Shown: positions 18,095 to 26,052 of the stretch, one piece after another
How positions within the stretch are numbered: position 1 is the first letter of the stretch
Layout of the letters: each line of letters begins with the position of its first letter
DNA from: Alphaproteobacteria bacterium
Lineage (GTDB): Bacteria; Pseudomonadota; Alphaproteobacteria; ATCC43930; CGMCC-115725
DNA: 43,554 nucleotides
Assembly: GCA_030041385.1 (NCBI GenBank)
Contig: JASHNY010000196.1
Location: 1-43,554 of the forward strand
Direction: 5' to 3'
Position numbers and translations under genes: made by a program
Notes under the pieces: model-generated
Databases searched by the model: none
Told to the model about the DNA's origin: nothing
Seen by the model: only the letters and a program-made list of their open reading frames with translations

Positions 18095-18733
18095 CTACCG
18101 TAGCGGGCGCAGCAGGCCGAACGGGTTGGGCAGGCGCTCCAGCGCAGCTTCGAGGCGCTGGCGCGCCGCGGTCACGCGCCGCAGATCGTCGAGCCGGCGA
18201 TCAACGAAGCGCTGCGTATCGGCAAATTCCGGCGACCGGTCTTCGAGCCAGTACACGACCGCGGCGGCGTACAGCGCGGCCAGCGTCGCACGCTTCGTAT
18301 AAAAGCTGAAATCGGTGGAGCCGTCGCCGGCCGCGTACCACATGCCATCGACGGTTTCGTACAGCAGACGGCAACCGAGCACCGCGTTGGGCGGCAGCGC
18401 AAGCACCGCAAGGCCGCGACGTACCGCCTCGCGATGCGGCGCAAGGATGGCGAAGCGTTCGCGGATCGCCAGCCTGATCCGGTCCGAGGTGCCGAGTTCG
18501 TCGAGCACCGCGCCTTCCAGCCGGTCGAACAGGCGCTGGTCGGCCCAGCGGCTGAACCCGGCGACGAGATCGGGGGCGCCGCCCGGAAACAGCGCCAGCG
18601 CCGCGCTCTCGGAAATGCCGCAGCGTCGTGCCGCAGAGCGCAACGCCTGATGCGACCAGCCGTCGAACGGCACATCGGGCAGGATCGCCTCGATCAGCCT
18701 ATCGCGGTCGCGCGCGGCGGTCGGGCTTTTCAT
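18095..18733 (-). CDS. COQ9-family protein
   Basis: 212 residues. Resembles COQ9, a lipid-binding TetR-fold protein that assists ubiquinone synthesis (the COQ7 hydroxylation step in mitochondria). The N-terminal helix set DRLIEAILPDVPFDGWSHQALRSAARRCGISES is the TetR-like part, and DGMWYAAGDGSTDFSFYTKRATLAALYAAAV is the conserved COQ9 segment. Its ATG overlaps the def stop (ATGA, 18730-18733), so it is probably translated with def. With ubiX in the same window it fits a ubiquinone role, though the two genes are not in one operon. Confidence 0.88.
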   Translation of the reverse strand: MKSPTAARDRDRLIEAILPDVPFDGWSHQALRSAARRCGISESAALALFPGGAPDLVAGFSRWADQRLFDRLEGAVLDELGTSDRIRLAIRERFAILAPHREAVRRGLAVLALPPNAVLGCRLLYETVDGMWYAAGDGSTDFSFYTKRATLAALYAAAVVYWLEDRSPEFADTQRFVDRRLDDLRRVTAARQRLEAALERLPNPFGLLRPLR

Positions 18734-19293
18734 GCGACTTCCGTGCCGGCCAGCAGCTCCGCCACATCGAGCGGATGGCGCTGCAGTTCTTCGACAAAGC
18801 CGAGCATGCGATGGTCGGTGATGCGCTGCGGATAGAGGATGCCGTCGAGATGGTCGCATTCGTGCTGGACGACGCGGGCATGAAAGCCCGCCGCCTCGCG
18901 CGCGATGGTCTCGCCGTCGAGGCCGACGCCGCGATAGCGCACCCGCAGATAGCGCGGCACCACGCCGCGCAGCCCGGGCACCGACAGGCAGCCCTCCCAG
19001 CCGAGCACGCGCTCGTCGCCGACCGGTTCGACGACCGGATTGATCAATACGGTCAGTTCCTGCTCGCCGTCGCCGGGCACATCGGTAATCCGCTCGCCAC
19101 CGACTTCGAAGACGACGATGCGGTGCGGCGCGTGGACCTGCGGCGCAGCGATGCCGGTACCGCCGGCATCCGCCATCGTCTCGATCATGTCGGCTACGAG
19201 CCGCCGCACCCACGGCGCAGTCGGGTCGGCAACCTCGGCGGCGCGGGTGCGCAAGACCGGATTGCCCATGCGGGCGATCTTCAATAGAGCCAT
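18730..19293 (-). CDS. def: Peptide deformylase
   Basis: 187 residues. Removes the N-formyl group from nascent proteins. All three motifs are present: GTGIAAPQV (residues 46-54), EGCLS with the metal Cys (C102) and QHECDHLDG (H144, E145, H148). The Leu-to-Ile change in GTGIAAPQV is seen in other alphaproteobacterial paralogues. The next gene is the COQ9-family gene with a 4 bp overlap, rather than fmt, the common partner. The upstream gap faces rpsU divergently. Confidence 0.95.
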   Translation of the reverse strand: MALLKIARMGNPVLRTRAAEVADPTAPWVRRLVADMIETMADAGGTGIAAPQVHAPHRIVVFEVGGERITDVPGDGEQELTVLINPVVEPVGDERVLGWEGCLSVPGLRGVVPRYLRVRYRGVGLDGETIAREAAGFHARVVQHECDHLDGILYPQRITDHRMLGFVEELQRHPLDVAELLAGTEVA

Positions 19294-19339
19294 GCGCTCA
19301 ATATGTGGCTGCCCGCACGCAAGGTAAAGCGGCGCCCAG

Positions 19340-19368
19340 CTTCACAGGCCGCGGCGAAGATGCTAGGC
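19340..19368 (+). promoter_or_regulatory. Sigma-70 promoter for rpsU
   Basis: TTCACA at 19340-19345 and TAGGCT at 19363-19368 with a 17 bp spacer lie 38 bp before the GTG start. The spacing is optimal. Confidence 0.55.
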
Positions 19369-19406
19369 TTTGTGTTCTCTCGACCGGATTGCGGAGAAAT
19401 GCGCCC

Positions 19407-19610
19407 GTGCAAGTCCTCGTTCGCGACAACAACGTCGATCAGGCCCTCAGGGCCCTGAAGAAGAAAATGCAGCGCGAAGGCGTGTTCCGCGAGATGAAGC
19501 TCCGTCGCAATTACGAGAAACCCTCAGAGCGCCGGGCCCGCGAAAAGGCCGAGGCCGTGCGCCGCTACCGCAAATTGCTGCGCAAGCGGATGGAGCGCGA
19601 GGGGTACTAG
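19407..19610 (+). CDS. rpsU: 30S ribosomal protein S21
   Basis: 67 residues. [20 protein letters not shown] at the N-terminus and the very basic tail [16 protein letters not shown] identify bS21 of the small ribosomal subunit. The start is a GTG at 19407, read as Met-Gln-Val-Leu-Val, with GGAG ten bases upstream; a longer frame back to 19305 is not conserved. An ATG at 19399 is out of frame. The stop codon falls inside a 17 bp tandem duplication. The gene is monocistronic and converges on pntB. Confidence 0.94.
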   Translation: MQVLVRDNNVDQALRALKKKMQREGVFREMKLRRNYEKPSERRAREKAEAVRRYRKLLRKRMEREGY

Positions 19611-19637
19611 CCGGAGCGCGGTACTAGCCGGAGCGCG
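19604..19637. repeat. 17 bp perfect tandem duplication over the rpsU stop
   Basis: GTACTAGCCGGAGCGCG occurs at 19604-19620 and again at 19621-19637 with no gap. The first copy contains the rpsU TAG stop. It occupies half of the 68 bp gap between rpsU and the convergent pntB. Confidence 0.9.
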
Positions 19638-19678
19638 GGCGTCTCGAGCGCATCGGCGCGGGCGGCGGCGGTGCTGCC

Positions 19679-21079
19679 CTATTCCAGGGCCTTGACGATC
19701 TCCTCGCACATCTTCTTGGCGTCCCCGAACAGCATCATCGTGTTGTCGCGATAGAACAGTTCGTTCTCGACCCCGGCGTAGCCCGAGGCCATCGAGCGCT
19801 TGACGAACAGCACCGTCTTCGCCCGTTCGACATCGAGGATCGGCATGCCGTAGATCGGCGACGAGCGGTCGGTCTTGGCCGCCGGGTTGGTCACGTCGTT
19901 GGCACCAATCACAAAGGCGACATCCGTTGACGGGAAATCGCGGTTGATCTCGTCGAGTTCGAGCACCTCGTCGTAAGGCACGTTGGCCTCGGCCAAGAGC
20001 ACGTTCATGTGGCCCGGCATGCGGCCGGCGACCGGATGGATCGCATAGCGCACATTGACGCCGTCCTTCTTCAGGATGTCGGCCATTTCCCTGAGCGCAT
20101 GCTGGGCCTGCGCCACCGCCATGCCGTAGCCGGGCACGACAATGACCGATCCGGCGTTCTTCAGGATGAACGCGGCGTCTTCGGCGCTGCCGGATTTGAC
20201 CATGCGGTCGCCATGCCCGGCGCCGGCGCCCGCGCCCGCCGCCTCGCTCTCGCCGCCGAAACCGCCCAGGATCACGTTGACGATCGAGCGGTTCATCCCC
20301 TTGCACATGATGTAGCTGAGGATCGCGCCCGACGAGCCGACCAGCCCGCCGGTGATGATCAACAGGCTGTTCGACAGGGTGAAGCCGATCCCGCATGCGG
20401 CCCAGCCGGAATACGAGTTCAGCATCGAGATGACCACCGGCATGTCGGCGCCGCCGATCGGCACGATCAGCAGAAACCCGAAGGCCAGCGCCAGCGCCGT
20501 CAAGAGCCAGAATGCGGTCGCCGCCTCGCTGGCGACGAACGCCAGGATTACCAGCACGATCACGATGGCGATGCCGGCGTTGAGAATGTGCTGGCCCGGA
20601 AACACCAGCGGCCGGCCCGAAACCAGCCCCTGCAATTTGGCGAAGGCGACGACCGCGCCGGTGAAGGTGATCGCGCCGATGGTCAGCCCGATCGCCATCT
20701 CGACCAGGCTCTCCGCATAGATCGCGCCCTTGATGCCGATGCCGTAGGCCTGCGGATCGGCAAAGGCGGCCGCCGCGACGCACACCGCCGACAGGCCGAC
20801 GAGGCTGTGGAACGCGGCGACGAGCTGCGGCAGCGCGGTCATGTGGATGCGCTGCGAGATGTAGGTGCCGATCGCGCCGCCGATGATCACGCCGACGATG
20901 ATCAGCCAATAGCTGACCACCTGCGGCGTCGAGAGCGTGGTCAGGATGGCGATCGCCATGCCAGCGATGCCGTACACATTGCCGGCGCGCGCCGTCTCCG
21001 GCGACGACAGCCCGCGCAACGCCATGATGAAGCAGATCGAGGCGACCAGGTAGAGAAGCGCCGACAGGCTTTCGCTCAC
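19679..21079 (-). CDS. pntB: NAD(P) transhydrogenase subunit beta (PntB)
   Basis: 466 residues. With PntAA and PntAB it forms the inner-membrane proton-translocating transhydrogenase, reducing NADP+ with NADH. The first 270 residues carry about eight hydrophobic helices; the C-terminal dIII domain holds VIVVPGYGMAVAQAQHALR, GRMPGHMNVLLAEANVPYD and INRDFPSTDVAFVIGANDVTNPAA, the NADP(H)-binding signature. The start codon is GTG at 21079. It is last in the operon, 10 bp after pntAB. Confidence 0.96.
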   Translation of the reverse strand: MSESLSALLYLVASICFIMALRGLSSPETARAGNVYGIAGMAIAILTTLSTPQVVSYWLIIVGVIIGGAIGTYISQRIHMTALPQLVAAFHSLVGLSAVCVAAAAFADPQAYGIGIKGAIYAESLVEMAIGLTIGAITFTGAVVAFAKLQGLVSGRPLVFPGQHILNAGIAIVIVLVILAFVASEAATAFWLLTALALAFGFLLIVPIGGADMPVVISMLNSYSGWAACGIGFTLSNSLLIITGGLVGSSGAILSYIMCKGMNRSIVNVILGGFGGESEAAGAGAGAGHGDRMVKSGSAEDAAFILKNAGSVIVVPGYGMAVAQAQHALREMADILKKDGVNVRYAIHPVAGRMPGHMNVLLAEANVPYDEVLELDEINRDFPSTDVAFVIGANDVTNPAAKTDRSSPIYGMPILDVERAKTVLFVKRSMASGYAGVENELFYRDNTMMLFGDAKKMCEEIVKALE

Positions 21080-21089
21080 CGCGACCCCG

Positions 21090-21497
21090 CTATTTCTTGC
21101 GCTGGAACATTTGCAGCATCCGCTGGGTGACGATGAAGCCGCCGAAAATGTTGACCGCCGCCAGCGTTACCGCCACGAACCCCATGATCTTCGCAAAGCT
21201 GATGCCGCGCGGCCCGGCGGCGATCAGGGCGCCGACGACGATCACGCTCGAAATCGCGTTGGTGACACTCATCAGCGGCGAATGCAGCGCCGGGGTCACC
21301 CGCCACACGACGTAATAACCGACGAAGACCGCCAGGACGAACACGGTCAATTCGAACACGAAGGGCGGTGCCGCGTGCGCACTCGGCGGTGCCGTGACCG
21401 TCAATGTCTGCGCCAGGTCGCGCAGCCGGTTGGCCAGGATCTGGGCATTGCCGGCAAGTTCGCCGGCGCGGGAAGCCAGCGCGGATGGGTTTGCCAT
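21090..21497 (-). CDS. pntAB: NAD(P) transhydrogenase subunit alpha, part 2 (PntAB)
   Basis: 135 residues. The membrane portion of the alpha subunit as a separate protein. About three to four helices follow a hydrophilic N-terminus: [22 protein letters not shown], then [20 protein letters not shown], which is the highly conserved part, then [18 protein letters not shown]. Separate AA and AB genes are the Rhodospirillum rubrum arrangement. The ATG at 21497 begins MANPSALA and lies 10 bp after the pntAA stop. Confidence 0.94.
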   Translation of the reverse strand: MANPSALASRAGELAGNAQILANRLRDLAQTLTVTAPPSAHAAPPFVFELTVFVLAVFVGYYVVWRVTPALHSPLMSVTNAISSVIVVGALIAAGPRGISFAKIMGFVAVTLAAVNIFGGFIVTQRMLQMFQRKK

Positions 21498-21507
21498 GCG
21501 TGTCTCG

Positions 21508-22677
21508 TCAGCTGGCCGCGACCGCGGCGGGTGGAAGCAGCGCCGGGTTGACGACGGCCCCATCGGCCGTCAATAGCGTCGCCTTGACGATCTCGTCGTT
21601 CCGGTCGATCCGCAACTGCTTGTCCTGGTCGAACAGCAGGGCAAGGAAAGCCTGGACGTTGCGGGCATAGAGCTGGCTCGCGTCGACGGCAATGCGCGAC
21701 GGAACATTGAGATAGCCGATGATCTTGACGCCGTTCGCTGTGGACGTGACCGCACCCGGCTCGCTGCCTTCGACATTCCCGCCGGCCTCGACCGCGAGAT
21801 CGACGATCACCGACCCCGGGGCCAGCGCGGCGACCATATCCGCGGTCAGCAAGACCGGCGCCTTGCGGCCCGGGATCAAGGCGGTGCAGATCACGATGTC
21901 GGTCCGCTTCAGCGCCTCGGCGATCTTCTGGCGCTGCCGGCGCTGGTAGTCTTCGCCCATCTCGCGGGCGTAGCCGCCGGCGGTCTCGGCGCTCTTGGCG
22001 GCCTCGTCATCGACGGTGATGAACGTCGCGCCGAGGCTCTCCACCTGCTCCTTCGCGGCGGCGCGGACATCGGTCGCCGACACGATCGCGCCGAGCCGGC
22101 GCGCCGTCGCGATCGCCTGCAGGCCGGCAACCCCGGCCCCCATCACCAGCACGCGGGCAGCCTTGATGGTGCCCGCCGCGGTCATCATCATCGGAAAAGC
22201 CCGGCCGAACTCGGCAGCGGCATCGACTACCGCCTTGTAGCCGGCGAGGTTGGCCTGCGACGACAATACGTCCATCGCCTGCGCCCGGGTTATGCGCGGG
22301 ACCAGCTCGAGCGCGAAAGCGGACAACCCGGCCTTGGCGTAGGCCTCAACGTCGTCGCGGTTCTGCATCGGCGCCAGCATGCCGACCAGAATCGCGCCGC
22401 GCTTGACGAGGCCGATCTCGTCGTCGGCTCCAGCGCCCGGCAGCAGCGGGCGCTGTACCTTGAGCACGAGGTCGGCGCCGGCGAGCGTGGCCGCCTCGTC
22501 GGCCGCGAGGGTCGCGCCGGCCGCGGCATAGGCCGCATCGGAGAAGCCGGCGGCAGCACCGGCGCCGGCCTCGACCGCCACGTCGAGCCCCATTCCGACC
22601 ATATGCTTGACCGTATCGGGAGTGGCCGCGACGCGCTGTTCATGCGCGCGCCTTTCCTTGACGACGGCGACCTTCAT
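21508..22677 (-). CDS. pntAA: NAD(P) transhydrogenase subunit alpha, part 1 (PntAA)
   Basis: 389 residues. The peripheral NAD(H)-binding dI component. The N-terminal [20 protein letters not shown], the catalytic loop [20 protein letters not shown] near residues 128-145 (with the Arg, Gln and Asp that orient the nicotinamide), and the Rossmann motif [22 protein letters not shown] are clear. Starts at ATG 22677; the frame is open further upstream but unconserved. First gene of the pnt operon, divergent from the sigma factor gene. Confidence 0.95.
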   Translation of the reverse strand: MKVAVVKERRAHEQRVAATPDTVKHMVGMGLDVAVEAGAGAAAGFSDAAYAAAGATLAADEAATLAGADLVLKVQRPLLPGAGADDEIGLVKRGAILVGMLAPMQNRDDVEAYAKAGLSAFALELVPRITRAQAMDVLSSQANLAGYKAVVDAAAEFGRAFPMMMTAAGTIKAARVLVMGAGVAGLQAIATARRLGAIVSATDVRAAAKEQVESLGATFITVDDEAAKSAETAGGYAREMGEDYQRRQRQKIAEALKRTDIVICTALIPGRKAPVLLTADMVAALAPGSVIVDLAVEAGGNVEGSEPGAVTSTANGVKIIGYLNVPSRIAVDASQLYARNVQAFLALLFDQDKQLRIDRNDEIVKATLLTADGAVVNPALLPPAAVAAS

Positions 22678-22733
22678 TGTGCGACTATCGGCTGCCCGCG
22701 GGCTGGTTGCAGCACCCCACAATGCCCCCCACC

Positions 22734-22755
22734 GTTCGCTTTGTGAAGAGCGAAC
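22734..22755. promoter_or_regulatory. Inverted repeat in the pntAA / sigma factor divergent gap
   Basis: GTTCGCT at 22734-22740 is repeated as AGCGAAC at 22749-22755 around an 8-base spacer. It lies 57-78 bp upstream of pntAA, in the 212 bp gap before the sigma gene. It may be an operator or an RNA hairpin; no regulator is assignable. Confidence 0.35.
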
Positions 22756-22889
22756 CGGATGGGTGCGGCGATGCACGCCTTGGTTTGGCCGCGTTTCGGG
22801 GCCGTGATAAGGTCGGACGCAGCGGCCCGGTGATTGCGCGGCAACACCGCCGCGAAGCCCACACGGGAATATTTCGGTCGGGAGACGCG

Positions 22890-23465
22890 TTGTTGCAGCG
22901 CTGGAAGTATGCAGAGCCGCCGGTGCGCAGGGTTGCCAGCGGCGAGCCGGCGAGCGCGCGGTTTGGCGAACGGCTGGTTGCGGTGCTGCCCCGGTTGCGT
23001 CGCTTCGCGCGCGGCCTGGCGCGCTCGGTGAACGAGGCCGACGATCTCGTTCAGGCGGCGTGCGAACGCGCACTGGCGCGAGAGCATCAGTTTCAGGAGG
23101 GTACGCGGTTCGACAGTTGGATGTTTCGCATCGTGCAGACGATCTGGATCGACCAGTTGCGGGCCCGCGAGGTCCGCAAGGAAGACGGCGAAGCCGCCGA
23201 CGAACGGCTCGGCACCAACGAGCCGGTACGCCGGGTCGAGGCGCGGCTTGCGCTTGCCGAAGTGCGCCGGGCCGTCGACCGGCTGCCGCCGGATCAGCGC
23301 ATGACCCTGATGTTGGTGACTGTCGAGGGACTTAGTTACAAGGAAGCGGCCGAAGCGGCGGGAGTACCGGTGGGCACGATCATGAGCCGGCTTGCGCGGG
23401 CACGGATCGCCTTGCAGCACCAGCTCGACGCCGCCGGCGGGAGTGCCAACGATGCTGATGCATAA
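22890..23465 (+). CDS. ECF-type RNA polymerase sigma factor
   Basis: About 191 residues. Region 2 reads RLVAVLPRLRRFARGLARSVNEADDLVQAACERAL, followed by FDSWMFRIVQTIWIDQLRARE. Region 4 reads VDRLPPDQRMTLMLVTVEGLSYKEAAEAAGVPVGTIMSRLARAR, a helix-turn-helix that contacts the -35. The start is uncertain: TTG at 22890 or 22893 lies behind GGGAGACG, and a GTG at 22923 is also in frame and would match typical family length. The 3' end overlaps the anti-sigma gene by 14 bp, the usual pairing. No alternative ATG exists before region 2. Confidence 0.87.
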   Translation: MLQRWKYAEPPVRRVASGEPASARFGERLVAVLPRLRRFARGLARSVNEADDLVQAACERALAREHQFQEGTRFDSWMFRIVQTIWIDQLRAREVRKEDGEAADERLGTNEPVRRVEARLALAEVRRAVDRLPPDQRMTLMLVTVEGLSYKEAAEAAGVPVGTIMSRLARARIALQHQLDAAGGSANDADA

Positions 23466-24318
23466 CGACGAGGCCCTCGTCGCCTATCTCGACGGCGAGC
23501 TCGACGATGCGGAGCGCCAGGACATCGATGCCTGGCTCGACAGCGACGCGAGTGCGCGCGACCGGCTCGTGGCGCTGGCTGCGTCGGCCGCGCTGGTGCG
23601 CAGCGCATTCGCCGATATCGTCAACGAATCGGTGCCGGAGCGGCTGATCGCCGCGGCCCAGGGCAAGAGCGCCATCACGGTGCCGCGGGAGGCCGAGATC
23701 ATCGTGCTCAATCCCGCGGCGCAGGCCGCGGCGGCGAAGCCGGCCCGGCGCCGCTGGGTGGCGACCGCCATTGCAGCTGGCATCGCCGGACTCGTGATCG
23801 GCGGCGGGGGCGGCTATTTCGGGCTCGGCATGCTGGCGCTGCCGGCCGCGACCGAGAACAGCACCCTGGCCGCGGCAACCAACGACTGGCTCGACAATGC
23901 CGCCGGCTATTACAAGCTGATGGTCAGCGCCGGCGACAACAAGCTGATCGACGTCCCTGCCAGCGGCGACACCCGCGAGGCCTTGCAGAAGATCAGCCAG
24001 GATCTGCCGCAGCAGGTGCGCCTGCCCGACCTGAAGCCGTGGGGACTCACCTTCCGCGGCGCCCGACTCGTGGTTGTCGACGGCAGGCCGGCGGCGCAAC
24101 TCGTCTACACCACCGACAACAAGGCGATCGGCCCGCTGACCTTGATCATCGGCTCGTCGAAGGAACCCGACATTGCCCCGACCTACGAGCGGCGGCAGGA
24201 CGTAAACCTGCTGTACTGGCGTCATCAAGGGCGCGCCTACGTGCTCGGCGGGCAAACCGATATCGGCTATCTGTGGGGCATCGCCAACGACATCGCCTGG
24301 CAGCTCGACGCGATCTGA
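23452..24318 (+). CDS. Membrane-anchored anti-sigma factor
   Basis: 288 residues. The N-terminal NDEALVAYLDGELDDAERQDIDAWL is the helical sigma-binding domain of the RsiW/ChrR-like kind but without zinc-binding Cys/His. One hydrophobic segment at about residues 102-124 (WVATAIAAGIAGLVIGGGGGY) anchors it, leaving a 160-residue C-terminal periplasmic domain with LRLPDLKPWGL-like text near residue 190 and LLYWRHQGRAYVLGG later. Overlap with the sigma gene and shared strand support the role. An ATG at 23458 is a second possible start. The signal it senses is unknown. Confidence 0.82.
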   Translation: MLMHNDEALVAYLDGELDDAERQDIDAWLDSDASARDRLVALAASAALVRSAFADIVNESVPERLIAAAQGKSAITVPREAEIIVLNPAAQAAAAKPARRRWVATAIAAGIAGLVIGGGGGYFGLGMLALPAATENSTLAAATNDWLDNAAGYYKLMVSAGDNKLIDVPASGDTREALQKISQDLPQQVRLPDLKPWGLTFRGARLVVVDGRPAAQLVYTTDNKAIGPLTLIIGSSKEPDIAPTYERRQDVNLLYWRHQGRAYVLGGQTDIGYLWGIANDIAWQLDAI

Positions 24319-24368
24319 CGGGAGTACCCAGAGCACCGGGCGACTGTCGGGCCCTGGACATGCCGGGG

Positions 24369-24863
24369 TTAGCTGTCTGCCGCCTCTGATGCGGCGTGGC
24401 CGGATTGAAGCTGGACGTAGTTTTCGATGCCGATCTTTTCGATCAGGCCGAGCTGCGTTTCAAGGAAATCGACGTGCTCCTCCTCGCCGTCGAGGATCGA
24501 CACGAACAATTCGCGCGACACGAAATCCCGCACCCCTTCGCAATAGGCAACGGCCTCGCGCAGTACCGGCATCGCCGCCTGTTCGAGCCTGAGGTCGCAG
24601 GACAATATTTCCTGCACACTCTCGCCGATCAGCAATTTGTTGAGGTCCTGCAGGTTGGGCAGGCCGTCGAGAAACAGGATGCGCTCGATTAAGCGGTCGG
24701 CGTGCTTCATCTCATCGACCGACTCGCCATACTCGTAGCGGCCGAGCTTGGTGACGCCCCAGTGCTTCAGCATCCGGGCGTGCAGGAAATACTGGTTGAT
24801 CGCGGTCAGCTCGTTTTTCAGAACCGCGTTAAGATGCTGGATAACGGTCCGATCGCCTTGCAT
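24369..24863 (-). CDS. bfr: Bacterioferritin
   Basis: 164 residues. A 24-mer haem-containing iron store. Ferroxidase ligands E18, E51, H54 and later Glu/His in [15 protein letters not shown] are present, as are Y25 and haem ligand M52 in [18 protein letters not shown] site precedes the ATG. bfd lies 92 bp upstream on the same strand, so the two may be co-transcribed, and a palindrome at 24936-24956 falls between them. It converges on the anti-sigma gene. Confidence 0.96.
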   Translation of the reverse strand: MQGDRTVIQHLNAVLKNELTAINQYFLHARMLKHWGVTKLGRYEYGESVDEMKHADRLIERILFLDGLPNLQDLNKLLIGESVQEILSCDLRLEQAAMPVLREAVAYCEGVRDFVSRELFVSILDGEEEHVDFLETQLGLIEKIGIENYVQLQSGHAASEAADS

Positions 24864-24935
24864 GGTCGGCCTCCGAGCCTGCCTCCCGCGGAATCAATGC
24901 GGGAGCATAACCCGGAAACGCTCGGCCAAACGCAA

Positions 24936-24956
24936 GATTGCAACGAGATTGCAATC
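24936..24956. promoter_or_regulatory. Palindrome before bfr, candidate iron-responsive operator
   Basis: GATTGCAA (24936-24943), CGAGA, TTGCAATC (24949-24956): perfect 8 bp arms around 5 bp, giving TGCAA-N5-TTGCA. It overlaps the last codon of bfd and ends 73 bp before the bfr start. The geometry is like Fur-family sites; no binding evidence. Confidence 0.45.
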
Positions 24957-25152
24957 AGTCGTCCCCGCCGACCTCTACCCCGGCGGCTGGCATCGGGGCC
25001 GATCGCAGCAGCTGGCGGACATAGGGAACGCACTTGCCGCATTGCGGCTCGCAGCCGAGCGCACGATAGACCATCGCCACCGAGCACCCCTCCCCGGCGC
25101 CGTGCGCTCGCACGTCGCGGTCGGTCAAGGCATTGCACAGGCAAACATACAT
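24955..25152 (-). CDS. bfd: Bacterioferritin-associated ferredoxin
   Basis: 65 residues. A [2Fe-2S] protein that reduces the Bfr haem to release stored iron. The four cluster cysteines are C4, C6, C38 and C41 (MYVCLC, PQCGKC), exactly the E. coli Bfd positions. The tail after residue 50 is unusual and acidic. Starts with ATG behind GAGG. Upstream of bfr on the same strand; two palindromes lie 43-85 bp upstream of its start. Confidence 0.92.
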   Translation of the reverse strand: MYVCLCNALTDRDVRAHGAGEGCSVAMVYRALGCEPQCGKCVPYVRQLLRSAPMPAAGVEVGGDD

Positions 25153-25194
25153 GCGTGCCTCGATGACGATCGGCTGAGAGGTATGTACCAGCAG

Positions 25195-25209
25195 TGCGAA
25201 TAGTTCGCA
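25195..25209. promoter_or_regulatory. Palindrome upstream of bfd, site 1
   Basis: TGCGAA-TAG-TTCGCA, perfect 6 bp arms with a 3 bp centre; it can also be read as TGCGA-N5-TCGCA. It lies 43 bp upstream of the bfd start. The same GAA-N3-TTC core occurs in Irr sites (ICE boxes) and the 15 bp length in Fur-type sites; I cannot separate these. Confidence 0.45.
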
Positions 25210-25222
25210 ACCTCACTTGCAC

Positions 25223-25237
25223 GCATTGCTGCAATGC
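25223..25237. promoter_or_regulatory. Palindrome upstream of bfd, site 2
   Basis: GCATTGC-T-GCAATGC, a perfect 7-1-7 palindrome centred 28 bp from site 1, in the gap between bfd and the AhpD-like gene. It could serve either gene. Confidence 0.4.
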
Positions 25238-25347
25238 GGCGAGCCCCCGTCGCCGCCACTCTCGCTTTAAGCGCTTCGCAACCCGGCCGGCCGGCCGCTA
25301 TGCTCCGTACCCGGGCGAACGATCAACCTTCTGGAGGAGACACCAAG

Positions 25348-25905
25348 ATGGCCGAGACGCCGACCTTTGGCCGCTACGCTGAGATCCCCTACGACCAGAT
25401 GACCCCGGAACAGCAGGAAGGCTACCGTTCGCTGATCGAGACTCGCGGCCGGCTGCCTGGCCCAAACAAGATTTACGTGCACAACCCCAAGCTGGTGAAG
25501 GTGATGGGGCCGCTCGGCGCCTATTTCCGCACCGGCTATTCGCTCAGCGAGCGCGAGCGCGAGATCGCCGTCATCATCACCAACGCCCATTTCCACTCGG
25601 CCTATCCGACCAACGCGCATGAGCGCGCCGGCAAGGCCGCCGGATTGCCGGCCGACAAGGTCGAAGCGATGCTGGAAGGCCGCTCGACCTCGTTCGACGA
25701 CGAGCGCGAGCAGGTCGTCTACGAGATGGCGACAACGCTGATCAATTCGCGCTGGGTGTCGAAAGGCCTCTACGACCGCGCAGTAAAGGCGCTCGGCCAT
25801 GAGGGCATCACCGACGTGACCTGCCTGATGGGCTTCTACAGCAGCGTGTCGATGACCCTCGCCTTCTACGACGTGCCTGCCGGCGCCGAGGGGTTGGCAA
25901 GGTAG
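25348..25905 (+). CDS. AhpD-like / carboxymuconolactone decarboxylase family protein
   Basis: 185 residues. The all-helical fold is recognisable from LSEREREIAVIITNAHFHSAYPTNAHERAG, the CMD/AhpD core segment, and from DEREQVVYEMATTLINSRWVSKGLYDRAVKALG. The redox CxxC pair of true AhpD is absent (SAYPTNAH at that place), so peroxidase activity is unlikely. Some CMD-family proteins act in catabolic gene clusters. GGAGGAGACACCAAG precedes the ATG; the 114-base upstream extension is dropped. It is followed by a palindromic repeat and the convergent duplicated-domain gene. Confidence 0.82.
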   Translation: MAETPTFGRYAEIPYDQMTPEQQEGYRSLIETRGRLPGPNKIYVHNPKLVKVMGPLGAYFRTGYSLSEREREIAVIITNAHFHSAYPTNAHERAGKAAGLPADKVEAMLEGRSTSFDDEREQVVYEMATTLINSRWVSKGLYDRAVKALGHEGITDVTCLMGFYSSVSMTLAFYDVPAGAEGLAR

Positions 25906-25943
25906 AACGTTCCGTCGCCCCTTTTGACTCTACTTTCCTGCCT

Positions 25944-26029
25944 GTCATTGCGAGCACAGCGAAGCAATCTCGGGCCGAAGGAGTCTCAGCCCATCGAGAT
26001 TGCTTCGTCGCTCCGCTCCTCGCAATGAC
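25944..26029. repeat. REP-like palindromic repeat
   Basis: An imperfect 86 bp hairpin: the left arm begins GTCATTGCGAGC and ends AAGCAATCTCG, the right arm is its reverse complement with a 6 bp insertion, ending CGCAATGAC. Such GTCATTGCGAG...GAAGCAATC palindromes occur dispersed in many bacterial genomes. It lies between two convergent genes and may terminate transcription of both. Confidence 0.75.
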
Positions 26030-26052
26030 GGTGCAGATTGAGTGGAAGCGGT

